This document shows positions 13,635 to 20,461 of a stretch of 20,461 nt of DNA, piece by piece (position 1 is the first letter of the stretch; each line of letters starts with the position of its first letter). The stretch comes from Gaiellasilicea sp051005735 (GTDB lineage: Bacteria; Actinomycetota; Thermoleophilia; Gaiellales; Gaiellaceae): NCBI GenBank assembly GCA_051005735.1, contig JBPCJB010000190.1, positions 1 through 20,461 on the forward strand, in the 5' to 3' direction. The notes under the pieces are model-generated. The model searched no databases. It saw only the letters and a list, made by a program, of their open reading frames with translations, and was not told where the DNA came from. Made by a program: the position numbers and the translations under genes.

Positions 13635-14843
13635 TCAACGTCCGGACTTGGCGAGCCGCCGCCGCGAGAGCGTGTCCAGCGTGACCGCTGCCAGGAGGAT
13701 CGCGCCGGTGACGATGAACTTCGTCGCCGAGCTGTAGCCGACGAGGTCGATCCCGTTCGCGATCGTCGCGATCACCAGGGCGCCGAGGAGCGCGGCGACG
13801 ACGCGGCCGCGACCGCCGAAGAGACTCGTGCCGCCGATCACCGCGGCCGAGATCGCGTCGAGCAGGAGCGTCCCGCCACCGGCGTTCAGGTCGACGGAGG
13901 CGAGCCGCGAGGCGAGGATGACACCTCCGAGGCCGGCCATCCCACCGGAGATCGCAAAGACCGTGATCCGGATCCGCGCCACGTTGATGCCCGCGCGGCG
14001 CGCCGCCTCGGCGTTGCCGCCGACCGCGTAGACGTGGCGGCCGAAGGTCGTCCTCGTGGCGACATACGTCCAGAAGACGAGCAGCACGACGATCAGGAAA
14101 CCCGCGAACGGAAAGCCGCGGTCGCGGTTCGAGACGGCGACGACGAAGAAGGCGACCCCGGTGAAGGCGAGGACTCTCGCGAGCGCGAGCGGCAAGTTCC
14201 CCGCCTCGAGTCCGTGGCGTCTGCGCCCGAGCACCTTGCCGAGAGCCGTCGCCGCGAAGAACAGACTCGCCGCGGCCGCGAGGATCCAGCCGGTCCGATC
14301 GGAGAAGAAATAGTTGGCGGTGTCGTTGATCCACTTGTCTTCGATCGGGATCACGCCCTGAACGCCGATCACCTTCTGGACGACTCCTTGCCAGGCGAGG
14401 AGCCCGGCGAGCGTGACGACGAATGACGGCACCCCGATCAGCGCCACGAACGAGCCCTGAAACGCGCCGATCGCCGCCCCCACGGCGATCGCGATCAGGA
14501 TCGCCACGATCCCGTTCGCCTGCCAGCTCCCGTCCGGGATCTGCAGCTTGGCCGCGACCACGCCCGCGACACCGCTCAGGAAGCCGATCGAGAGGTCGAT
14601 CTCGCCGATCAGGAGAACGAAGACGACGCCCATCGCGATCAGCGTCACCCCGGCCATCTGCACCATCAGGTTGTTGATGTTCCCGGCGCTGAGGAAGTTG
14701 TCATTCTTCGACTGGAAGAAGATCGTGATCAGGATCAGGCCGGCGATCACGGGCAGGCTGCCGACGTCGCCTGAGCGAATGTTGTCGAGGCCGCGCCGGA
14801 ACGCGTTCGGCTCCACCGTGGGCTCCGCGACGCCGGCGCTCAT
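13635..14843 (-). CDS. Sugar ABC transporter permease (XylH-like)
   Basis: 402-residue inner-membrane permease of the ribose/xylose carbohydrate-uptake type (BPD_transp_2 family). About ten hydrophobic segments are visible. Family-like stretches are NFLSAGNINNLMVQMAGVTLIAMGVVFVLLIGEIDLSIG, VALIGVPSFVVTLAGLLAWQG and, near the C-terminus, GGNAEAARRAGINVARIRITVFAISG with SLFGGRGRV. The long middle loop and strand after VPSFVVTL (VIPIEDKWINDTANYFF) is typical of the longer XylH branch rather than RbsC. ATG 14843 overlaps the ATPase stop (ATGA), placing it in the binding protein-ATPase-permease operon. The frame is open further upstream, but that part is the antisense-like shadow of the ATPase. 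Substrate is probably a pentose, by analogy with the binding protein. Confidence 0.92.
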   Translation of the reverse strand: MSAGVAEPTVEPNAFRRGLDNIRSGDVGSLPVIAGLILITIFFQSKNDNFLSAGNINNLMVQMAGVTLIAMGVVFVLLIGEIDLSIGFLSGVAGVVAAKLQIPDGSWQANGIVAILIAIAVGAAIGAFQGSFVALIGVPSFVVTLAGLLAWQGVVQKVIGVQGVIPIEDKWINDTANYFFSDRTGWILAAAASLFFAATALGKVLGRRRHGLEAGNLPLALARVLAFTGVAFFVVAVSNRDRGFPFAGFLIVVLLVFWTYVATRTTFGRHVYAVGGNAEAARRAGINVARIRITVFAISGGMAGLGGVILASRLASVDLNAGGGTLLLDAISAAVIGGTSLFGGRGRVVAALLGALVIATIANGIDLVGYSSATKFIVTGAILLAAVTLDTLSRRRLAKSGR

Positions 14844-15649
14844 GCGGGCGCTCCGGTCTCGGCGACCCCTGCCACCTTTGTCGGCACGCCGGCCGTGATC
14901 GCGTGGACGATCTCTTGCTGAGTCGTCTGCGCGCGCTCGTAGACGCCGATGTCCCGACCGAGCCGGAGGACGGTGATCCGATCGGCGACCTCGAAGACGT
15001 CGTGCAGGTTGTGCGAGATCAGGACGACGCCGAGCCCTTTCTCGGCCAGCCGCTTCACCAGCTCGAGCACCTGCCGGGTCTGGGCGACGCCGAGCGCGGC
15101 GGTCGGCTCGTCGAGGAGGACGAGTCGCGAATTCCACATCACCGCGCGCGCCACCGCGACCGACTGGCGCTGCCCGCCCGAAAGACCCGCCACCTGCTGT
15201 CGGACCGAGCGGATCGTCGTGACGGAGAGCCCGGCCAGGGTCTCGCGGGTCCGCTGCTCCATCACCGGCTCACGCAGCCGCTGGAGGAGATCGTGCTCCT
15301 CCCGGCCCAGGTACATGTTCTGGACGACGTCGAGGTTGTCGCAGAGCGCGAGGTCCTGATAGACGACCTCGATCCCGAGCCGAGCGGCGTCCTTCGGCCC
15401 GTGAATCGTCACCTCGCGGCCCTCGAAGAGGATCTCGCCGGAGTCGGCGGCGTGGATCCCGGCGATGCACTTGATCAGCGTCGACTTGCCCGCTCCGTTG
15501 TCGCCGACGAGCGCCATCACCTCGCCGGGCGCCACGCTGAAATCGACGTCGGTGAGCGCCTCGACCGAGCCGAAGCTCTTCGAGATCCCCCGCAGCTCCA
15601 GAGTGGGCAGCTCGGGTGTGGGCAGTTCACGTGTCGGCGCGTCCGCCAG
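14840..15649 (-). CDS. Sugar ABC transporter ATP-binding protein (start codon unusual)
   Basis: Single-domain ABC ATPase, 269 residues if it starts at 15649, of the carbohydrate-uptake type. Walker A GDNGAGKST (49-57), Q-loop VVYQDLAL (Gln98), signature LSGGQRQ (156-162), Walker B LVLLDEPTAAL (176-186) and switch His213 in LISHN are all intact. E. coli XylG has two ABC domains; this has one, like FrcA. There is no ATG, GTG or TTG in frame between the binding-protein stop (15715) and the conserved fold. The best ribosome site, GAGGAG at 15656-15661, stands 6 nt before a CTG at 15649, so I place the start there. The nearest canonical start, GTG 15748, would overlap the binding-protein gene and add 33 unconserved residues. 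The N-terminal ELPTPELPTLEL comes from a small imperfect tandem repeat (about 15600-15630), where an indel could have displaced the true start. Confidence 0.88.
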   Translation of the reverse strand: MADAPTRELPTPELPTLELRGISKSFGSVEALTDVDFSVAPGEVMALVGDNGAGKSTLIKCIAGIHAADSGEILFEGREVTIHGPKDAARLGIEVVYQDLALCDNLDVVQNMYLGREEHDLLQRLREPVMEQRTRETLAGLSVTTIRSVRQQVAGLSGGQRQSVAVARAVMWNSRLVLLDEPTAALGVAQTRQVLELVKRLAEKGLGVVLISHNLHDVFEVADRITVLRLGRDIGVYERAQTTQQEIVHAITAGVPTKVAGVAETGAPA

Positions 15650-15714
15650 GATCAGCTCCTCGATAGTCGGGCGGGGACGCCTGTCGCGCCCCCGCCCGGA
15701 TGAACACGTCGCGC

Positions 15715-16788
15715 CTACTTGCAGAACTTCGCGTAGACGCCCCGGCACACTTCGGTCCGCTTCAGGAATCCATCCGTGAAGAGGAGCTTGTAGTTGCGCT
15801 TCGTGATCGAGACCGGGGTCAGGAGCACCGACGGCACCTGGCGCCTGCCGTCGAACGTCTTGCCGTTGACGCCGGCCGGCTTCGTTCCCTTGACCAGCGA
15901 GATCGCGAGCTTCGCCGCGGCGTTCGCCTCGGCCTTGATCGCCTTGTAGACCGTCATGCACTGGTCGCCCGCGATCACGTTCTGGACGCCCTGAGCCGTC
16001 GCATCCTGGCCGGTGACCGGGATCTGCTTCAGCTTCCTCGCCTTCAGCGCCGAGATCGCCGCGTTGCCGAGACCGTCGTTGGCCGCAGCGACACCGTCGA
16101 TCTTGTTGCTCGTCCGGGCCAGCATCTGCTCGAAGATCGTCAGCGCCTTCTGGTTGTCCCAGGCCGGCACAGCCTGATCCGGCCCCTTCTTGAAGGTGCC
16201 GTTCTTGAACAGCGGGTTGAGCACGGACTGGTAGCCCTGACGGAAGAGCGTCGCGTTGTTGTCCGTCGGCGAGCCGTGCAGCTGCGCGATCACGGGCTTC
16301 TTCGAGTACATCCCGCTCGCCTTGAGGCAGCTGACGAGGCCCTGGCCCTGCAGCCGGCCGACGGCGACGTTGTTGAAGGAGACGTAGTACGCGGCCCTGC
16401 CCTTGAGCGTGAGCCGGTCGTAGTCGATCGTCTTCGCCCCACGCGCGGCGGCGAGCGACTCGATCGCGGCGCCCGACCCGGAGTCGAGGTTGACGAGCAG
16501 GATCACCTTGGCGCCGTTGGTGAGCGCCTGCTCAGCCTGCGAGCGCTGCTTCTGGGCGTCGCCCTCGGCGTTGACGATGCTGTAGGTGACGCCGGCGGCC
16601 TTGAAAGCGGCGGCGAGGAAACGCCTGTCCTGAGTCTCCCAGCGGACTGACGACTTCGAGTCAGGAAGCAGGACGGCGACCTGGGCGTCGGCGGCGGCGA
16701 CGTCCGAACGCGCGGACGCCGTCGTGGCCAGAAGCCCGAGCGAAGCGACCAGCGCGAACCCCAGAGCAATGCAAAGCGGCTTGAACAC
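15715..16788 (-). CDS. Periplasmic-type sugar-binding protein (XylF-like)
   Basis: 357-residue secreted solute-binding protein of the xylose-binding (XylF/type 1 periplasmic-binding) family. A signal peptide covers residues 1-27 (MFKPLCIALGFALVASLGLL, then ATTASA); no lipobox Cys is present. Xylose-type features: VAVLLPDSKSSVRWETQDRR (38-56), NAEGDAQKQRSQAEQALTNG (73-92), IDYDRLTLKGRAAYYVSFNN (121-140) then GRLQGQGLV, GVAAANDGLGNAAISALKA, PVTGQDATAQGVQNVIAGDQCMTVYKA, and VLLTPVSITKRN near the end. The GTG at 16788 has GGGAGG with 6-nt spacing and a good promoter upstream. It opens the operon with the ATPase and permease. The sequence is closest in pattern to XylF, so a pentose is the likely ligand; another aldose cannot be excluded. 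Confidence 0.92.
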   Translation of the reverse strand: MFKPLCIALGFALVASLGLLATTASARSDVAAADAQVAVLLPDSKSSVRWETQDRRFLAAAFKAAGVTYSIVNAEGDAQKQRSQAEQALTNGAKVILLVNLDSGSGAAIESLAAARGAKTIDYDRLTLKGRAAYYVSFNNVAVGRLQGQGLVSCLKASGMYSKKPVIAQLHGSPTDNNATLFRQGYQSVLNPLFKNGTFKKGPDQAVPAWDNQKALTIFEQMLARTSNKIDGVAAANDGLGNAAISALKARKLKQIPVTGQDATAQGVQNVIAGDQCMTVYKAIKAEANAAAKLAISLVKGTKPAGVNGKTFDGRRQVPSVLLTPVSITKRNYKLLFTDGFLKRTEVCRGVYAKFCK

Positions 16789-16823
16789 GTAGTTCCTCCC
16801 TGATGAGTGAAACCCGAACGGCA

Positions 16824-16852
16824 ACGCTACGCCTCTGCGCTCGCGGTTGCAA
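16824..16852 (-). promoter_or_regulatory. Promoter of the sugar-uptake operon, with palindrome at -35
   Basis: On the minus strand TTGCAA (16852-16847), a 17-nt spacer and TAGCGT (16829-16824) form a good sigma-70 promoter; transcription would start near 16817 and leave a leader of about 28 nt with the GGGAGG site. GTTGCAAC at 16846-16853 is a perfect 8-bp palindrome over the -35 and could be an operator half, but no regulator gene is adjacent. Confidence 0.55.
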
Positions 16853-16877
16853 CGAGGCTCCGCAAGCTCGGTCGGCG

Positions 16878-16883
16878 TAAGCT
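16878..16883 (+). promoter_or_regulatory. -10-like box TAAGCT, leaderless start of malate synthase
   Basis: TAAGCT at 16878-16883, then 7 nt, then ATG 16891. No Shine-Dalgarno sequence. It is divergent from, and about 25 nt away from, the -35 of the sugar-uptake promoter, so one regulator could affect both. Confidence 0.45.
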
Positions 16884-16890
16884 CCGGCGC

Positions 16891-18372
<1,482 letters not shown>

Positions 18373-18410
18373 AAGGTTGCCACGATCTTGAACGGGATTT
18401 GATCTTGTCC

Positions 18411-18429
18411 TCGGCCGAGAATAGGCCGA
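18411..18429. terminator. Candidate bidirectional stem-loop between aceB and the lipoprotein gene
   Basis: TCGGCC (18411-18416), 7-nt loop, GGCCGA (18424-18429), with one more pairable base beyond a mismatch. It stands in the 63-nt gap where two convergent genes end. There is no U tract, so termination is only likely. A short direct repeat GATCTTG lies just before it. Confidence 0.4.
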
Positions 18430-18435
18430 CGGGAA

Positions 18436-19071
18436 TCAGTCGCCGGCGACGAAGAACTGCCAATCGCCATCCGCGGTGATCGCGGTGCGATAGCCGAGAT
18501 AGCCGCCGGCGCCGGAGGCGTTGCGCATCTGATCGACCGTGGCCTGCGAATAGAGTCCGCTGTCGACGAGCGCCTGCCACGCCTCGTCGCTCGGCGACTC
18601 CTCGTAGGCGGTCGGCCAGGCGTAGGAGCCGGTTTCGTTGCGGGTAGACGGCATCGCGAGGATCGTCGCCAGGGCGCGCAGCGGCAGCGGATCTTCCGTT
18701 CCTGTCTCTTCGACCTCGCGCCAGAACTCGGCCGCCGAGGCGCCGCCACCGTAGCTGAAGGTGAAGCCCTCGCCGCGCTCGAGCGCGAGCCGCTCGAGCT
18801 CCTCGTAGTCGCACGCGATCGCCGCGCCCCAGATCGCCCGGCGAACCTCAGCGACCGCCTCCGGCAGCTCCTGCTCGGGCAGCGTAGCCCGGATCGTCGA
18901 GGTCGAGCAGCTGGACTCTGACTGTGGCGGCGGCGCTGTCGGTGTCGTCGTCTGCGTCTGCGTCTCTGTGACCGTCACGGTGACGGGCGGCGCCGCGACG
19001 TCGTCCGACGCGGACTCGGCGCCACAGCCGGCAAGCACGACAACTGCGAGCAGCGCGAGCGAGATCCTCAT
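18436..19071 (-). CDS. Putative lipoprotein of unknown function
   Basis: 211-residue predicted lipoprotein. MRISLALLAVVVLAGCGAES is a lipoprotein signal with lipobox LAGC (Cys16). A Thr/Pro-rich linker (about 30-50, VTVTVTETQTQTTTPTAPPP) leads to a compact C-terminal domain (about 55-211) containing EAVAEVRRAIWGAAIACDYE, GFTFSYGGGASAAEFWREVE, LRALATILAMPS, YAWPTAYEE and GYRTAITADGDWQFFVAGD. This last part resembles small extracytoplasmic domains found in other actinobacterial lipoproteins, but I cannot name the family. ATG 19071 is chosen because the signal sequence begins there. The ATG overlaps (ATGA) the stop of a possible 29-codon ORF at 19068-19157, which may couple its translation. It is anchored on the outer face of the membrane by inference. 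Confidence 0.83.
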   Translation of the reverse strand: MRISLALLAVVVLAGCGAESASDDVAAPPVTVTVTETQTQTTTPTAPPPQSESSCSTSTIRATLPEQELPEAVAEVRRAIWGAAIACDYEELERLALERGEGFTFSYGGGASAAEFWREVEETGTEDPLPLRALATILAMPSTRNETGSYAWPTAYEESPSDEAWQALVDSGLYSQATVDQMRNASGAGGYLGYRTAITADGDWQFFVAGD

Positions 19072-19157
19072 CCGGATTCCGTTCGCTCCAGCTCGGCGTG
19101 TCCCTGCTGCGCCTGCTGCGCGAGGAGGCTCGTGGGCTCGGTCACGGTTACGACCAC
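19068..19157 (-). CDS. Possible 29-residue leader ORF before the lipoprotein gene
   Basis: A GTG at 19157 opens a 29-codon frame (MVVTVTEPTSLLAQQAQQGH, then AELERTESG) whose TGA overlaps the lipoprotein ATG as ATGA. A TATCCT box ends 6 nt before the GTG, so it would be leaderless. Translational coupling to the lipoprotein is plausible. It has no known relative that I recognise and no membrane segment. It may equally be chance open frame in the 106-nt divergent gap. Confidence 0.3.
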   Translation of the reverse strand: MVVTVTEPTSLLAQQAQQGHAELERTESG

Positions 19158-19163
19158 GGTGAG

Positions 19164-19172
19164 AGGATAGTC
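19164..19172 (-). promoter_or_regulatory. GACTATCCT -10-like box, overlapping a divergent box
   Basis: Minus-strand GACTATCCT at 19172-19164 (TATCCT 6 nt before the GTG at 19157). On the plus strand the same bases read GATAGT (19166-19171), 6 nt before the GTG of the M19 dipeptidase at 19178. The two putative -10 elements share most of their bases, so both promoters could not be melted independently. Confidence 0.35.
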
Positions 19173-19177
19173 CGCTC

Positions 19178-20173
19178 GTGATCGCCGACGCCCACACCGA
19201 CCTGCTCATGGAGCTCGCCCACCGCCAACACCGGCTGGGAGAGATGGATGTCTTCGCGCGAACGTGGCTGCCGCTCTTCGAGGCAGGCGGGGTCGGGCTC
19301 CAGGTGTGCCCGATCTTCGTCCCGCTCGAGCACCAGCCGGAGGGGACGCTCCGGCACGCGCTCGGGCAGGCGACCTCGTTCCACGGGGCGGCGCGCGAGA
19401 ACCCTGAGCGGGTCTGCATCGTCCGGACCCGAGGCGACCTCGAGGCCGTCGAGAGTGGCGAGCGGATCGGGCTCGTGCTCGCGCTCGAAGGCGTCGAGCC
19501 GTTCGGCTACGAGACCTGGGGCGTTGACCTCTTCTGGGAGCTGGGACTCCGCGTCGCCGGCCTGACCTGGAACCGTCGCAATCCGTTCGCCGACGGCGCG
19601 GCGGAGGACGGCGGCCTCTCGCGACTGGGCCGCTTGCTGCTCGACCGGCTGGCTGAGCGAGGCATCGTCCTCGACCTCGCGCACGCCTCGGAGCGGCTCT
19701 TCTGGGAGTGTCTCGAGCGCTACCGAGGCCGAGTCACGGTGACGCACGCCGGCTGTCGCGCCGTCCACGACCATCCGCGCAACCTCTCCGACGACCAGCT
19801 CCGGGCGCTCGCCGAGCGGGGTGGACTCTTCGGGCTGATGCTCCATCCCCTCGCGATCGGCCCGGAGCAGCGGACGATTGAGCGCGTGATCGACCATCTC
19901 GACCACGCCGCGAGCGTGATCGGGGCCGAGCGGCTCTGCCTCGGCGGCGACTGGACCGGCCGCCTCGCCGAGCACGTCCCGCACGCCCCGATCCCAGACG
20001 GCCTGATGCCGCCGGGGCTCGAGGAGGGCTCGTCGATCGAAGGACTCGCGGGCCATGAGGACTATCCGGCGCTCATGACTGCGCTCGGTGTCCGCGGCTG
20101 GAGCGGCGAGCGGCTCGAGGGTCTGCTCTCGGCGAACCTGCTGCGGTTGCTCAAAGAGAGCCTGCCCGCCTGA
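19178..20173 (+). CDS. Membrane dipeptidase family (peptidase M19)
   Basis: 331-residue zinc hydrolase of the M19 (renal/membrane dipeptidase) family in the amidohydrolase superfamily. Motifs: DAHTDLL (4-10) with the His6-x-Asp8 metal pair, LALEGVEPF with the bridging Glu104, VLDLAHAS with His169, VTVTHAGCRAVHDHPRNLSDDQLRA (186-210) with His190, and LCLGGDWTG with the catalytic-domain Asp. All expected ligands are visible. Despite the family name it has no signal peptide or membrane anchor, so it is probably cytoplasmic and acts on dipeptides or D-amino-acid-containing substrates. It starts at GTG 19178 with a -10-like box 6 nt upstream and no Shine-Dalgarno sequence. It is the second dipeptidase in the window, unrelated in fold to the M20 enzyme at 1-1313. 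Confidence 0.93.
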   Translation: MIADAHTDLLMELAHRQHRLGEMDVFARTWLPLFEAGGVGLQVCPIFVPLEHQPEGTLRHALGQATSFHGAARENPERVCIVRTRGDLEAVESGERIGLVLALEGVEPFGYETWGVDLFWELGLRVAGLTWNRRNPFADGAAEDGGLSRLGRLLLDRLAERGIVLDLAHASERLFWECLERYRGRVTVTHAGCRAVHDHPRNLSDDQLRALAERGGLFGLMLHPLAIGPEQRTIERVIDHLDHAASVIGAERLCLGGDWTGRLAEHVPHAPIPDGLMPPGLEEGSSIEGLAGHEDYPALMTALGVRGWSGERLEGLLSANLLRLLKESLPA

Positions 20174-20223
20174 TCTTCACTCACGTGGCGGTTGCTTCAT
20201 GATCTGGAGGGAAGCTCACCGGC

Positions 20224-20264
20224 GCTCAGGCGACAGGGACCCTGGCCACGCGAGCCGCCTGAGC
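20224..20264. terminator. Inverted repeat with nested hairpin between convergent genes
   Basis: GCTCAGGCG (20224-20232) and its exact reverse complement CGCCTGAGC (20256-20264) bracket 23 nt that contain a second palindrome, CAGGG-A-CCCTG (20235-20245). It lies in the 126-nt gap between the M19 dipeptidase stop and the MBL-fold gene end, so a bidirectional terminator is the simplest reading. No U tract follows on either strand. Confidence 0.45.
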
Positions 20265-20299
20265 TGAAAGAATCGCCCGCAACATCTCGCCGGCACCGC

Positions 20300-20461
20300 T
20301 CAGGAAAGCACGCGCTCGAGCGCCGCGCGATCCGTCGGCTCGCCGTGCGCGGGCAGCACGAGCTCGACCGGCAGGTCGAGCAGCGGACGGAGCCGTCCGA
20401 CGACATCGTCGCGCGTCACGTGCTTGCGACCGCCGAGCTGGATGTCCAGCCCGTCGCCGAA
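20300..20461 (-). CDS. MBL-fold hydrolase, C-terminal end (partial)
   Basis: Minus-strand frame open from the window edge to a TGA at 20300-20302, giving the last 53 residues of a larger protein. FGDGLDIQLGGRKHVTRDDV then VGRLRPLLDLPVELVLPAHG and EPTDRAALERVLS match the C-terminal end of metallo-beta-lactamase-fold hydrolases, where LPAHG holds a late zinc-ligand His. The LLDLPVE segment is shared with the degenerate MBL-fold protein at 11072-11668 (SLLDLPVERILVSHADP), suggesting the two are related. The N-terminus and main active site lie outside the window, so function cannot be judged further. Confidence 0.7.
   Translation of the reverse strand, partial: FGDGLDIQLGGRKHVTRDDVVGRLRPLLDLPVELVLPAHGEPTDRAALERVLS

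Noticed and set aside
18373..18410. Direct repeat GATCTTG downstream of aceB as a possible attachment or mobile-element scar
   Set aside because: Only 7 bases, with no element between the copies and no integrase or transposase nearby; likely chance.

Overview
This is a 20.5-kb stretch of a very GC-rich bacterial chromosome. Gene content points to an actinobacterium: a CysO/CysM/Mec-type cysteine pathway (largely an actinobacterial trait), a short SigA-like sigma factor, many GTG starts, and several start codons placed directly after a -10-like box (leaderless transcripts). A deep lineage such as Thermoleophilia would fit, but that is inference. I see no rRNA, tRNA, CRISPR array, insertion sequence or phage gene. 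The longest intergenic gap is about 130 bases.

Layout. Positions 1-5616 are all minus strand: a dipeptidase of the M20 family cut by the window edge, an endonuclease/exonuclease/phosphatase-fold protein, a principal-type sigma factor with a TTG start, a membrane-anchored TPR-like protein and an MGT-type glycosyltransferase. Positions 5709-8461 are a tight plus-strand operon: a rhodanese-first MoeZ/MoeB-like E1 enzyme, a CysO-like sulfur carrier with an extra residue after its Gly-Gly, a CysM-like synthase and a JAMM (Mec-like) protease. All its genes overlap. Positions 8448-10998 are minus strand: a secreted cupredoxin-like protein, an aldo/keto reductase and a DUF2254 membrane protein.

A degenerate metallo-beta-lactamase-fold gene (11072-11668, plus) then converges on a headless remnant of a second cupredoxin-like gene. 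From 16788 down to 11819 the minus strand carries a probable sugar-uptake and oxidation cluster: XylF-like binding protein, single-domain ABC ATPase, XylH-like permease, SDR and Gfo/Idh/MocA oxidoreductase. Malate synthase A is read divergently from the same intergenic region. The end holds a lipoprotein (minus), an M19 dipeptidase (plus) and the 3' end of another MBL-fold gene (minus, cut by the edge).

How the parts work together. The plus-strand operon encodes a self-contained protein-thiocarboxylate route to cysteine: E1 activation and sulfuration of CysO, transfer of sulfur by CysM, then release by the JAMM protease. The ABC/SDR/Gfo cluster next to malate synthase suggests pentose uptake and oxidation feeding glyoxylate into malate, which is a hypothesis. 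The most interesting points are the capped CysO and inverted-order MoeZ, the two parallel convergent cupredoxin arrangements, the missing canonical start of the ABC ATPase, and the recurrent TANNCT box about 7 nt before start codons.
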